In this document: one piece after another, positions 15,971 through 23,501 of the stretch | Layout: the number at the start of each line of letters is the position of its first letter | Numbering within the stretch: the first letter of the stretch is position 1 | From: Spirochaetia bacterium | Lineage (GTDB): Bacteria; Spirochaetota; Spirochaetia; Treponematales; Breznakiellaceae | Direction: 5' to 3' | Assembly (NCBI GenBank): GCA_026002265.1 | Contig: BOBG01000018.1 | Coordinates: 1 to 25,847 of the forward strand | DNA length: 25,847 nucleotides | The notes under the pieces: generated by a model | The model's database searches: none | What the model was told of the DNA's origin: nothing | What the model saw: only the letters and a program-made list of their open reading frames with translations | Translations under genes and position numbers: made by a program

Positions 15971-17236
15971 TGATTCTGGATTCTTTATACTCGCTGCATA
16001 TAAGCTATTTAAAAGTCCCAAAAATGCGGAGAGTGCAAAAAGTACTTCGATTCCGGTTACTTGCCAAATCCAGCCGCCCAATAATGCTATAAAAATTGAT
16101 ATAACATGATTAACAGAAATTCCGGTGCTTAATGTTGCTGTGATTTCTTCCGAATTGTCTGCTATAGATTGCACATATACGTTAGTTGCCATACTTGCCA
16201 GCGAAATAATTGAATCCAGTACATAATTGACACATACAATAATAAAGGCAATATTGTGCGGGAAAAACCGGTGTGAAAAACCATAAAAAAAGCAGACAAT
16301 GATAAGAATCAGCGTATCAGTTACCATGATGAATTTGTAACCGAGTTTGTCTATGAGTTTTCCAATTAACGGCGAAAAAATCGTACCGCAGATCGCACAA
16401 ATACCGAGAAGTAAAGCAATAAGCGAAGTGTCTGCTCCGTATTCCCGGATCAAAACGAGCGGGGCAAACGTGATAAAAATTTGTTTCCGGGCTCCGTAAA
16501 ATACTTCCAGCATATAATATTTGGAGAATTTTTTTGCAAAATAGAAACGCCGCCGGCTAACACTGATAGCAGATTCATGCATGGAGAATGCTACGAGAGT
16601 CGCACCGAGCATGAGCGCAATAGCAATTGCAAATATCACCTTGAATTGAGCCGTATCTGTGCGTGCAAAACCAAGCCGGCCGAAAACGAAAAAGATTACG
16701 GAAACGACAAGATAACCCGCGATATTCCCTAAATTGCCGATCGTACTCGTGATTCCAAGTGATGCCCCGCTCCGTTCCCGCCGGGCAAGATCCAGAGAAA
16801 TCGTACTTTTAACCGGCATGATGATGTGTTCGCCGAAGCTAAATACAACCATGAAAAGGACTACGGTTACTTTACCTGTTGAAGAGCCTCCATCTGGATT
16901 TCCCAGCATTAAACCAACGACACCAGCTAGCATAATGGCGATTCCGATTTTAAATATCCGGGATTCGCTAAACCGGTACATCGCTGCGAGGATCAGTACT
17001 ACAAGGAGTCCCGGAATTTCCCGGAAAAATTCCACTACTCCTCGCTCAAAAGGTTTGATATTGAGAATTTCCACCAGATAATTATCCTGAACGCCTTTGT
17101 AGAGTCCATAGGCAATTCCGGAAAGAATAAGCGCGGTGAGAAAACGCATCGGTTTTGCAGCGTCACGGTAAATTGAATGTAATTGCGGAATCATATTACT
17201 TGTACTAATGGAAAAAGGAAGCTGAATCAAGTACAA
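15968..17236 (-). CDS. Major facilitator superfamily transporter
   Basis: This 422-residue protein has twelve hydrophobic segments in two halves around a basic cytoplasmic loop near 225-242 (SRRRFYFAKKFSKYY). The loop after helix 4 (SLDLARRERSGASLGITSTIGNLGN) is MFS-like. The substrate cannot be inferred. The TTG at 17236 has AAGGG six bases upstream. An ATG at 17194 would give a protein 14 residues shorter but has no ribosome site. The stop codon is the first base triplet of a composite palindromic element, so the end of the gene may have been shaped by that insertion. RAYT locus 2 lies upstream. Confidence 0.88.
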   Translation of the reverse strand: MYLIQLPFSISTSNMIPQLHSIYRDAAKPMRFLTALILSGIAYGLYKGVQDNYLVEILNIKPFERGVVEFFREIPGLLVVLILAAMYRFSESRIFKIGIAIMLAGVVGLMLGNPDGGSSTGKVTVVLFMVVFSFGEHIIMPVKSTISLDLARRERSGASLGITSTIGNLGNIAGYLVVSVIFFVFGRLGFARTDTAQFKVIFAIAIALMLGATLVAFSMHESAISVSRRRFYFAKKFSKYYMLEVFYGARKQIFITFAPLVLIREYGADTSLIALLLGICAICGTIFSPLIGKLIDKLGYKFIMVTDTLILIIVCFFYGFSHRFFPHNIAFIIVCVNYVLDSIISLASMATNVYVQSIADNSEEITATLSTGISVNHVISIFIALLGGWIWQVTGIEVLFALSAFLGLLNSLYAASIKNPES

Positions 17237-17367
17237 ATATTTCCCTTGCCCTTTTCACAGTACAATACCGGAAAAATAATTTTGAGGTTGTTTCCGGATT
17301 ATTTCTAGGCCGGAATGTAGTCGATTTTACTGGTACAGTGACGGAAGTGGGGTGAGGAGGCCGGGGA

Positions 17368-17907
17368 TTAGGGACGGGGGTCTGTCCCCAGTAGCCGGTG
17401 CCACGGCAACCGCTCCAGTACCCACTCCGGCGCTGCACTCACTATCCGGGTAATCCCGGCTTGGTGGTGGTGCAATCCACCCCACGGCCAGTCCTCCGGT
17501 TTCTCCACAATCCCTGCTTTTACCGGATTCTGATCGATGTAATTGTAGACTGTGATGAAATCTTCATCGTCTATAATTTCCCGGGAAAAAAATCGGTCAC
17601 CCCACAAATGTCCGGTTTTTCCATACTTATGATTCCAACGAATTGCGAGAACCATTTTGATCCATTTCATTAGCACAGATAAACTTTGGCCAAGCTCTGG
17701 GGTAATTAAAAAGTGGAAATGATTATCCATAATACAGAAGTTGTGAAGCTCGAACTTATAGTTTTTCTTAGCTTTCGCCTCCTCAATAACTTTCAAAAAC
17801 ATCTCTTTGTCCTCATCATCCTGTAGATCAAAAGCCTTCCGGTTGATTTCTGAGGCAACATGATAGGTTTTTCCTTCACTCGTATCTCCACGATCTGGCC
17901 GTGCCAT
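17368..17907 (-). CDS. REP-associated tyrosine transposase (RAYT, Y1/HUH family), copy 2
   Basis: This 179-residue paralogue of the protein at 3982-4521 has all active-site residues intact: H63-x-H65 and the Y123 helix (NYIDQNPVKAGIV). The differences from copy 1 are E5D, K11E, S31D, T46A, I79L, V112I and R169W. At the DNA level I count about 72 differences in 540 bases, so nearly all are silent. The gene ends inside GGGGACAGACCCC, as in copy 1, and has the same AGGAGG ribosome site. It lies alone between the MFS gene and a decayed permease. Both loci appear able to make active protein. Confidence 0.93.
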   Translation of the reverse strand: MARPDRGDTSEGKTYHVASEINRKAFDLQDDEDKEMFLKVIEEAKAKKNYKFELHNFCIMDNHFHFLITPELGQSLSVLMKWIKMVLAIRWNHKYGKTGHLWGDRFFSREIIDDEDFITVYNYIDQNPVKAGIVEKPEDWPWGGLHHHQAGITRIVSAAPEWVLERLPWHRLLGTDPRP

Positions 17908-18000
17908 AGATTCCTCCTCGATCGCACTGTGCGATCAATAAGATCATGGGATGAAGTGATACTTTTGATTCAGTTTTTCGAAATTTTGGGGACAGACCTC
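17377..18000 (-). mobile_element. RAYT locus 2 bounded by REP-like hairpin motifs
   Basis: The unit runs from GGGGTCTGTCCCC (17377-17389) to GGGGACAGACCTC (17988-18000). It has the same layout as locus 1, but the outer motif is single rather than paired. The upstream flank shares GTGATACTTTTGATTCAG (17957-17974) with locus 1. A short palindrome, GATCGCAC/GTGCGATC (17920-17936), is present here and partly lost in locus 1. Confidence 0.6.
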
Positions 18001-18039
18001 CGTCGCTGTAAACACCGGTTATTTGCACTCACCAAGCCG

Positions 18040-18384
18040 CTAGTCTTTGACTCCGCTTGCTGTAACGCCGGAAATAATATAATGTGACATACACGCGTAA
18101 AAAATTAGTATAGGCACGATGGATATCGCGATGCCAAGATAAATACTGCCGTATTCAGTGCGATAGATGTCGCCGCGGAGCGACTGAACTAACATCGGTA
18201 GTGTGTACTTTTTTGAGACAAAATTAAGTACAAATGGCGTAAAAAAGTTATTCCACGAAGCTACAAATGCAAAAATTGCCTAAACCGACAGTGCTGGAGT
18301 TAGTACTGGCAGCACAATTATGTTAAAAATTTTAAACTCGCCTGTACCGTCGATGCGTCCCGCGTCAATCAATTCTTTCTTCAA
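18040..18384 (-). pseudogene. Decayed sugar ABC transporter permease (MalG type), C-terminal remnant
   Basis: Minus-strand translation gives about 114 residues of a binding-protein-dependent permease without frameshift. It opens with the EAA-loop sequence ELIDAGRIDGTGEFKIF, continues through VASWNNFFTPFVL and ends ISIVPILIFYACMSHYIISG with a normal stop. A TAG at 18280-18282 interrupts it where the family usually has Gln, a one-base change from CAG. Upstream of 18384 the rest of the gene is missing. It belongs to a different permease subfamily from LplB/LplC in the next operon, so it is a relic of another sugar importer and not a duplicate. Confidence 0.85.
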
Positions 18385-18488
18385 AAATTATTTTTGTGAT
18401 TCCCTATCATCAATCGCTCATGTCTGATCCGGAACTATAGTGCCTCTTGCAAAGTGCCTCATATTTCGGTGTAAAAAAAATACAGCTA

Positions 18489-18576
18489 GAGGTCTGACCC
18501 CATTTTTCAAATCTTTAGATTTTATCAAATTTTTACTATTTTATTGTATTATAAAGAAATACAGAGGTCTGTCCCC
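18489..18576 (-). repeat. Reverse-oriented RAYT-associated motif pair with extended spacer
   Basis: Read on the minus strand, GGGGACAGACCTC (18564-18576) comes first and GGGGTCAGACCTC (18489-18501) second, in the same A-then-T order as other pairs. The starts are 75 bases apart instead of 43-44; the spacer has gained about 30 AT-rich bases. The pair lies upstream of the lplA promoter. Confidence 0.82.
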
Positions 18577-18623
18577 ATTTTGGAATACACGGTGATTGCC
18601 GCTCGCTTTTTTTCAAAAAAAAC

Positions 18624-18653
18624 TTGACAGTTTTCTAAACGCCTTGTTATATT
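18624..18653 (+). promoter_or_regulatory. Sigma-70-like promoter of the lpl operon
   Basis: TTGACA (18624-18629) is followed 17 bases later by TTATAT (18647-18652), or 18 bases later by TATATT. A leader of about 25 bases carries the very strong ribosome site GGGGGAGG. This suggests high expression of the binding protein. Confidence 0.7.
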
Positions 18654-18683
18654 AAATCACTCTATTTTTTGGGGGAGGTTTTT

Positions 18684-20330
18684 ATGAAAAAAGCATTGTT
18701 TATGCTTATTTCGCTCTCGTTTTTCGCCGGATCTGTGTTTGCAAATGGGCAGAATCAAGGCAGACCGGTGAGCACGGATCCGAATTCTCCGATCACCATT
18801 TCGATCTACACGCAACAGCCCCGGCAGCAGCCGCCGGCTGACAACAAGATCGACAGGTGGATCAAGGAAAAGTACAACGTCAGCTTTTCATGGGATATTC
18901 TCGTTGGAGATAGTATCCAAAAGCGTGGACTTATGATCGCGGGCCGGGATTATCCGGACATGATCGAGATAAACGAAACTGCGTTTATTGATGCAGGCGC
19001 GTGTATTCCGCTCGAAGACTTGATCGAACAGTATGGACCGAATATCAAACGGCACTATGCATCTGTCTGGGAGCAGATGAAATCGCCGGACGGCCACATT
19101 TATTATCTGATCAACTGGGGCGTTTACGAAGGTCTCAACCAGAGTCCCTACTACGGCGACTCCGCGCTGTGGGTTCAGAAGGAAGTTCTCAAGGATGCCG
19201 GCTATCCAAAAGTCGTGACGATGGATCAATATTTTGATCTGCTCATCAATTATGCGAGGAAGTACCCGACCATCAACGGTATGCCGACCATTCCGTTCAC
19301 GATTCTCACCTATGATTGGCACGCATTTTGTCTGTGGAATCCGCCGAATTTCCTCGCCGGCTACCCTAACGATGGAAACGGTACGGTGGATCCGAGAACG
19401 TATCAGTACAAAAACTTCTTCACGCAGGATATTTCCAAACGTTGGTTCAAAAAATTGAACGAGCTCAACGCGCAGGGTTATATTGACCGGTCGGCATTTG
19501 TTGATAATTACGATCAATATCTTGCAAAAATCGCTTCCGGCCGGGTCCTCGGTCTCCACGATCAGCGCTGGCAATTCCAGCAGGCCGATGATTCTCTACG
19601 GGATCAAGGTATATACAACCGGACAATGGCTCCGTTACCGATAGTTTTTGATTCTACGATCCGGCCACGCTACCGGAATATTCCGATCCCCAATATCGGC
19701 CGTGGCATTGGAATCAGCATCAACGCCAAGAATCCGGTTCGGATTATCCAATTTATCAATGAACTTCTGTCAGAAGATTTCCAGCGGACAATGGAATGGG
19801 GTATTGAAGGTCAGGATTGGCAGCGCAACGCACAGGGACAGCCCTACCGGACTCCCCAGCAGCGGGCAAATTGGCAGGATCAGGTGTGGGAACTCCACAA
19901 CCGGAATGTGCTGCTCCGTGAAGTTATGCCTACATGGGAAGGCTCGTTTAGTGACGGCTACCCCACAGTGTTGGACGATTATTTCCCGGAACGTGAAGCC
20001 CTCACCCGTGCCGAAGACAAGGAACTCTGGGCCGCTTATGGTGTAACGAGTAATGCAGAATTGATGGACAAAAATCCGCCGGCCAACTCCGTGTGGTTCC
20101 CGACTTGGAGTATGCCCAATCCGCCGGATGGATCTGATGCACAGATGGCGCTTCAGCGTGCTGAGCAAGTGATGCGTCAATATTTGCCGAGGGCCATTCT
20201 CGCTCCGCCGGCTCAATTTGAAAGTATCTGGGCAGAGTATGTCCGGGAAATGAACAGTGCCGGAATTGCCAGGTATGAAGCGTATATGCAGGAACAATTA
20301 AACATCCGTATCAAGGCGTGGAGTAAGTAA
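18684..20330 (+). CDS. lplA: LplA-type extracellular solute (sugar)-binding protein
   Basis: This 548-residue protein belongs to the large LplA/YtcQ class of sugar-binding proteins (usual length 500-560). The N-terminal signal peptide is MKKALFMLISLSFFAGSVFA, with signal peptidase I cleavage after VFA. There is no lipobox Cys, whereas most relatives are lipoproteins, so the protein should be free in the periplasm. Aromatic-rich stretches (YYLINWGVYEGLNQSPYYGD, WHAFCLWNPPNFL) are typical of carbohydrate binders. The ATG at 18684 follows GGGGGAGG; a TTG at 18669 is an artefact of the open frame. lplB starts 18 bases after its stop. The ligand is probably an oligosaccharide; the exact sugar cannot be told. 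Confidence 0.9.
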   Translation: MKKALFMLISLSFFAGSVFANGQNQGRPVSTDPNSPITISIYTQQPRQQPPADNKIDRWIKEKYNVSFSWDILVGDSIQKRGLMIAGRDYPDMIEINETAFIDAGACIPLEDLIEQYGPNIKRHYASVWEQMKSPDGHIYYLINWGVYEGLNQSPYYGDSALWVQKEVLKDAGYPKVVTMDQYFDLLINYARKYPTINGMPTIPFTILTYDWHAFCLWNPPNFLAGYPNDGNGTVDPRTYQYKNFFTQDISKRWFKKLNELNAQGYIDRSAFVDNYDQYLAKIASGRVLGLHDQRWQFQQADDSLRDQGIYNRTMAPLPIVFDSTIRPRYRNIPIPNIGRGIGISINAKNPVRIIQFINELLSEDFQRTMEWGIEGQDWQRNAQGQPYRTPQQRANWQDQVWELHNRNVLLREVMPTWEGSFSDGYPTVLDDYFPEREALTRAEDKELWAAYGVTSNAELMDKNPPANSVWFPTWSMPNPPDGSDAQMALQRAEQVMRQYLPRAILAPPAQFESIWAEYVREMNSAGIARYEAYMQEQLNIRIKAWSK

Positions 20331-20348
20331 TTTTTAGAGAGGACTGAT

Positions 20349-21290
20349 ATGAATAAGCAGCAGCCTGTACTGAACCGTCCAAAGACTTTTACTGAGAAAT
20401 TGTTCATTCAACGACAGTTAGTGTTCATGTCGGTCCCCATTGTTTTGTATATAATTCTTTTTTCGTACGTTCCAATCTGGGGCTGGACCATGGCCTTTCA
20501 GAATTTCCGGCCGGCCCGGACCTTTTTTCAACAAGAATGGGTCGGCTTTAAATGGTTCGTCTTTCTCTTTACTGACAAAATATTTCTACGGACAATCCGG
20601 AATACCCTTGCCATGAGTCTGATCAACACGGCCCTTGGTTATATCACCGCGATTGGTTTCGCGTTGCTGTTAAACGAAGTTAAAAATGTCCTCTTTAAAC
20701 GCACCATTCAAACAATTTCGTACCTTCCGCATTTTCTTTCATGGGTTATAGTTACCGGTTTAGTTTCGAGTATGCTTGCCGTGGAAAACGGTACGATCAA
20801 CGATATTCTTTTATTTTTTCACCTTATTGACGAGCCGCTTTTGTGGTTGAGCAAGCCGAATTATTTTTGGGGAATCATCGGTGGAACCTATGTGTGGAAA
20901 GAAGTTGGTTGGAATACGATCATTTATTTAGCAGCAATGGTCGGCATCGATCCGACTCTTTACGAAGCTGCCGAAATTGATGGATGCAACCGGTACCATA
21001 AAATGTGGCATATTACCCTTCCCGGCATTAAACCGACCATTATTATTATGTTAATTATGAGTATCGGCCACATTCTCGACGCCGGATTCGAGATGCAATA
21101 CCTGCTCCGGAATGGACTTATTCAAGATGTGGCGGACACCATCGATATTTATGTTCTTATGTACGGCTTGCAGCACTCGAATTATTCTATGGCAACTGCT
21201 GCCGGAATGTTCAAAAATGTGGTCAATATCAGCCTTATTTTTATTGCAAATTCAATAGCCAAACGTGCCGGCGAGGAGCGTTTAATATGA
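20349..21290 (+). CDS. lplB: LplB-type ABC sugar permease
   Basis: This 313-residue inner-membrane permease has six hydrophobic segments and the EAA cytoplasmic loop at 206-227 (EAAEIDGCNRYHKMWHITLP), which docks to the ATPase. The N-terminal region and helix 1 (VLYIILFSYVPIWGW) are typical of the LplB/YteP group. The start ATG has GAGAGGA eight bases before it. The stop overlaps the lplC start (ATGA), so the two are translationally coupled. It pairs with LplC to form the translocation pore. Confidence 0.94.
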   Translation: MNKQQPVLNRPKTFTEKLFIQRQLVFMSVPIVLYIILFSYVPIWGWTMAFQNFRPARTFFQQEWVGFKWFVFLFTDKIFLRTIRNTLAMSLINTALGYITAIGFALLLNEVKNVLFKRTIQTISYLPHFLSWVIVTGLVSSMLAVENGTINDILLFFHLIDEPLLWLSKPNYFWGIIGGTYVWKEVGWNTIIYLAAMVGIDPTLYEAAEIDGCNRYHKMWHITLPGIKPTIIIMLIMSIGHILDAGFEMQYLLRNGLIQDVADTIDIYVLMYGLQHSNYSMATAAGMFKNVVNISLIFIANSIAKRAGEERLI

Positions 21291-22195
21291 AAATCGGTAC
21301 TGCATCAAAGATCGAAAATATTGTTTTTAACAGCGTAAATGTGCTCATTATGATCCTCGTAATGATCTGTACGATCTATCCGTTTTGGAATACCATCGCA
21401 ATTTCATTTAACGAAGCCACCGACACGATCCGGGGCGGCGTTAATTTTTTCCCCCGGAAATTCTCCATGCAGAATTACAAAGCAGTGTTCGCATCCGGAA
21501 CAATTTACAATGCATTTTTCGTTTCAGTTATCCGGACCATTATCAACACAGTTACGAGCGTTTTTTTTACCGCAATGGTCGCCTTTGCATTATCCCGGCG
21601 TGAGTTTGTTCTGAATAAAACCCTTACGACGATCATTATTCTTTCGATGTATTTAAATGCCGGTTTAATCCCAACGTATTTTTTAATGCGCGGACTCCAT
21701 CTGACCAACACCTTCCTCGTGTATGTAATTCCGGGAATTGTCAATGCGTTCAATTTTGTCGTTATCCGGACCTATATGCGCTCGCTTCCGGAGAGCATTA
21801 TCGAGTCAGCCCGGATTGACGGGTGCGGTGATTTTTGGATATTTCTCCGGATTATTCTGCCCCTAAGCTTGCCGGTTCTTGCGACCATTGCCCTTTTTGT
21901 GGCGGTCGGTGCGTGGAACTCGTGGTTTGACACGATGATCTACAATTCCGGCCGGGCCTATCTCCACACCCTCCAGTATAAATTGATGGAATATTTGCAG
22001 GCGAGCCAGAGTCAGGCAAAAACGGCCGCAGATGTCGGCTCAATGAGTCTGTCCGGAAACACTTCCAGTATGGTTACCCCGGTGAGTATCCGGGCGGCGA
22101 TCACCGTAGTTGCAGCACTGCCGATTCTGGTCGTGTATCCCTTTATGCAGCGGTATTTTGTCGTAGGTTTGAATGTCGGTGGAGTTAAAGAATAA
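21287..22195 (+). CDS. lplC: LplC-type ABC sugar permease
   Basis: This 302-residue permease has six hydrophobic segments and an EAA loop at 172-196 (ESARIDGCGDFWIFLRIILP). The N-terminus (YPFWNTIAISFNEA) and the YLNAGLIPTYFLMRGL segment are typical of the LplC/YtcP group. It forms a heterodimer with LplB. No ATPase gene follows, as is usual for this class; a shared MsmK/MsmX-type ATPase encoded elsewhere is expected to energise it. A strong palindromic element starts nine bases after the stop and probably ends the transcript. Confidence 0.94.
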   Translation: MKIGTASKIENIVFNSVNVLIMILVMICTIYPFWNTIAISFNEATDTIRGGVNFFPRKFSMQNYKAVFASGTIYNAFFVSVIRTIINTVTSVFFTAMVAFALSRREFVLNKTLTTIIILSMYLNAGLIPTYFLMRGLHLTNTFLVYVIPGIVNAFNFVVIRTYMRSLPESIIESARIDGCGDFWIFLRIILPLSLPVLATIALFVAVGAWNSWFDTMIYNSGRAYLHTLQYKLMEYLQASQSQAKTAADVGSMSLSGNTSSMVTPVSIRAAITVVAALPILVVYPFMQRYFVVGLNVGGVKE

Positions 22196-22203
22196 GAGAA
22201 GTT

Positions 22204-22325
22204 AGTAGGGGGTGTACTCCCCCTGCCTCTATCTCGCCAGGCTCGATACCCGGGCATCGAGCCTGGCGAGATGCCGGCACCCCCCTCCCTAAGTGAGAGC
22301 GTTCCCTGAGCCTGTCGAAGGGAAC
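22204..22325 (+). repeat. Composite palindromic element B behind lplC, with adjoining REP
   Basis: Its left end GGGGGTGTACTCCCCCTGCC and right end CCGGCACCCCCCTC match element A at 15895. The core is a perfect 17-bp inverted repeat (22231-22247 and 22256-22272) around ACCCGGGC, unrelated to the core of element A. A second REP follows: GTTCCC/GGGAAC arms (22301-22306, 22320-22325) around TGAGCCTGTCGAA, the sequence type found inside element A. The large stem would be a strong transcript-end structure, though no T-tract follows. Confidence 0.75.
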
Positions 22326-22336
22326 ACCGGAAGAAG

Positions 22337-22420
22337 TCCACGAATACACACGAATATCCACGAATGAATACTTCTTACTAATTATTTTTCTTATTCGTGT
22401 ACATTCGTGACATTCGTGGA
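22337..22420. repeat. Phased CACGAAT array facing inverted copies
   Basis: CACGAAT occurs at 22339, 22349 and 22359, exactly 10 bp apart. The inverted form ATTCGTG occurs at 22393, 22403 and 22412. The outermost arms TCCACGAAT and ATTCGTGGA pair perfectly. The 27-base centre is AT-rich. It can fold as a long imperfect cruciform or offer six similar binding sites. Confidence 0.7.
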
Positions 22421-22441
22421 TCCTATTTAAAAATTCAGATC

Positions 22442-22497
22442 GAGGTCTGACCCCAAATATCTCATTATGTTGTAAAGAAATATGGAGGTCTGTCCCC
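22442..22497 (-). repeat. Reverse-oriented complete RAYT-associated motif pair
   Basis: On the minus strand GGGGACAGACCTC (22485-22497) precedes GGGGTCAGACCTC (22442-22454). The motif starts are 43 bases apart and the spacer carries the ATTTCTTTACAA tract. It is the last member of the family in the window. Confidence 0.85.
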
Positions 22498-22521
22498 ACA
22501 CAAAGGTTTTTATAAACAATC

Positions 22522-22550
22522 TTGCATAGCAGCTTTTTTTGAGCTATGAT
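22522..22550 (+). promoter_or_regulatory. Promoter candidate giving a leaderless transcript for the 22557 gene
   Basis: TTGCAT (22522-22527), 17 bases, TATGAT (22545-22550). The -10 ends six bases before the ATG, so the mRNA would start at the start codon, and no ribosome site is visible. Spacing and several positions match the element at 9860-9888. Confidence 0.5.
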
Positions 22551-22556
22551 TAATGA

Positions 22557-23468
22557 ATGGCGCAGAATAAGCGGAAAGAATCGATCATTAAACTGCTCTC
22601 GTTATTGATTCTAGCTATCATTGCAGTATTGATTCTTATATATGTTTTGCCGGAACTGCCGGTTGAACCGCCGGAACCGGGTCCGCTACCGGCCGAGACG
22701 GATAGTATCCGGATATATTCGTTTAATATACAAATATTCGGCGCTTCAAAAATAGCTAAAACGGAAGTTGTTGAAATTTTAACTGACATTGTTTCCGGAG
22801 CAGATCTCATTGCTATTCAAGAAGTTCGTTCTGCAACAATAGATCCGGTTGAACAATTTATGGCTCTTCTCCCGGCTCATTATGACTATGTTCTCGGCCC
22901 CCGGGAGGGGAGAACAAATTCAAAAGAGCAATATTGGATCATTTATGACACAAATAAATTACAGGTTTTAGCCCAAGAAACATGGGCGGATCCTCAAGAT
23001 CTGTTTGAAAGAAATCCTTTAGCTGTATACTTTAAGACGACCGGAAACTTTGATTTTATTGTAATAAATAACCACATTCAGCCCTCATCTGCCCGGACAG
23101 AAATTAGCGTTTTGCCGGAAGTTATCGCCTATTATCAAGAATTATGGAACGAATCCGATGTACTCGTAATGGGTGATTTTAACGCTGACGGCTCTTATTT
23201 CAACGAATCTACGCTGGCGGATATTTTCCCGGATCATGCATACCAAATCGTCATAACCAATGATTTTGACACAACAGTTGCAGCCGGCGATAACACGTAC
23301 GACCGGTTTATTATCACTGCAACAGCACGCGAAGATTACACCGAAAATTGCGGAGTCATCCGCTTTGATGAAATTTACGATTTTTCACAAAAACAGATTT
23401 TACCGAGGAATGTCAGCGATCATTATCCAATATGGGCAGAATTTTCTCTCTACAACGACACAGATTAA
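22557..23468 (+). CDS. Membrane-anchored DNase I-like endonuclease/exonuclease/phosphatase
   Basis: This 303-residue protein has one N-terminal membrane helix (about 11-32), then a Pro-rich linker (33-46), then an EEP/DNase I-fold catalytic domain. The catalytic signatures are all present: N57 (SFNIQIFG), E89 (IAIQEVR), a KEQYWIIYD strand as in DNase I (123-131), H173 (NNHIQP), D207/N209 (MGDFNAD) and D288/H289 (VSDHYPIW). The domain faces the periplasm if the anchor is uncleaved, so extracellular or periplasmic DNA degradation is the likely role. A phosphodiesterase acting on another substrate is possible. The gene stands alone, behind a long repeat-filled gap, with a possible leaderless promoter. 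Confidence 0.9.
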   Translation: MAQNKRKESIIKLLSLLILAIIAVLILIYVLPELPVEPPEPGPLPAETDSIRIYSFNIQIFGASKIAKTEVVEILTDIVSGADLIAIQEVRSATIDPVEQFMALLPAHYDYVLGPREGRTNSKEQYWIIYDTNKLQVLAQETWADPQDLFERNPLAVYFKTTGNFDFIVINNHIQPSSARTEISVLPEVIAYYQELWNESDVLVMGDFNADGSYFNESTLADIFPDHAYQIVITNDFDTTVAAGDNTYDRFIITATAREDYTENCGVIRFDEIYDFSQKQILPRNVSDHYPIWAEFSLYNDTD

Positions 23469-23501
23469 ATCAAATTCCGATCCGGCTGAAAAGCCGGATT
23501 C

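Noticed and set aside
18280..18282. TAG inside the permease remnant as a recoded codon
   Set aside because: The 5' half of the gene is missing as well, and prfA, which reads UAG, is intact in this window. Decay is the simpler explanation.
509..22497. Dispersed 13-bp repeats as a CRISPR array
   Set aside because: The repeats are scattered over 22 kb in both orientations, not regularly spaced by unique spacers, and no cas genes are present.
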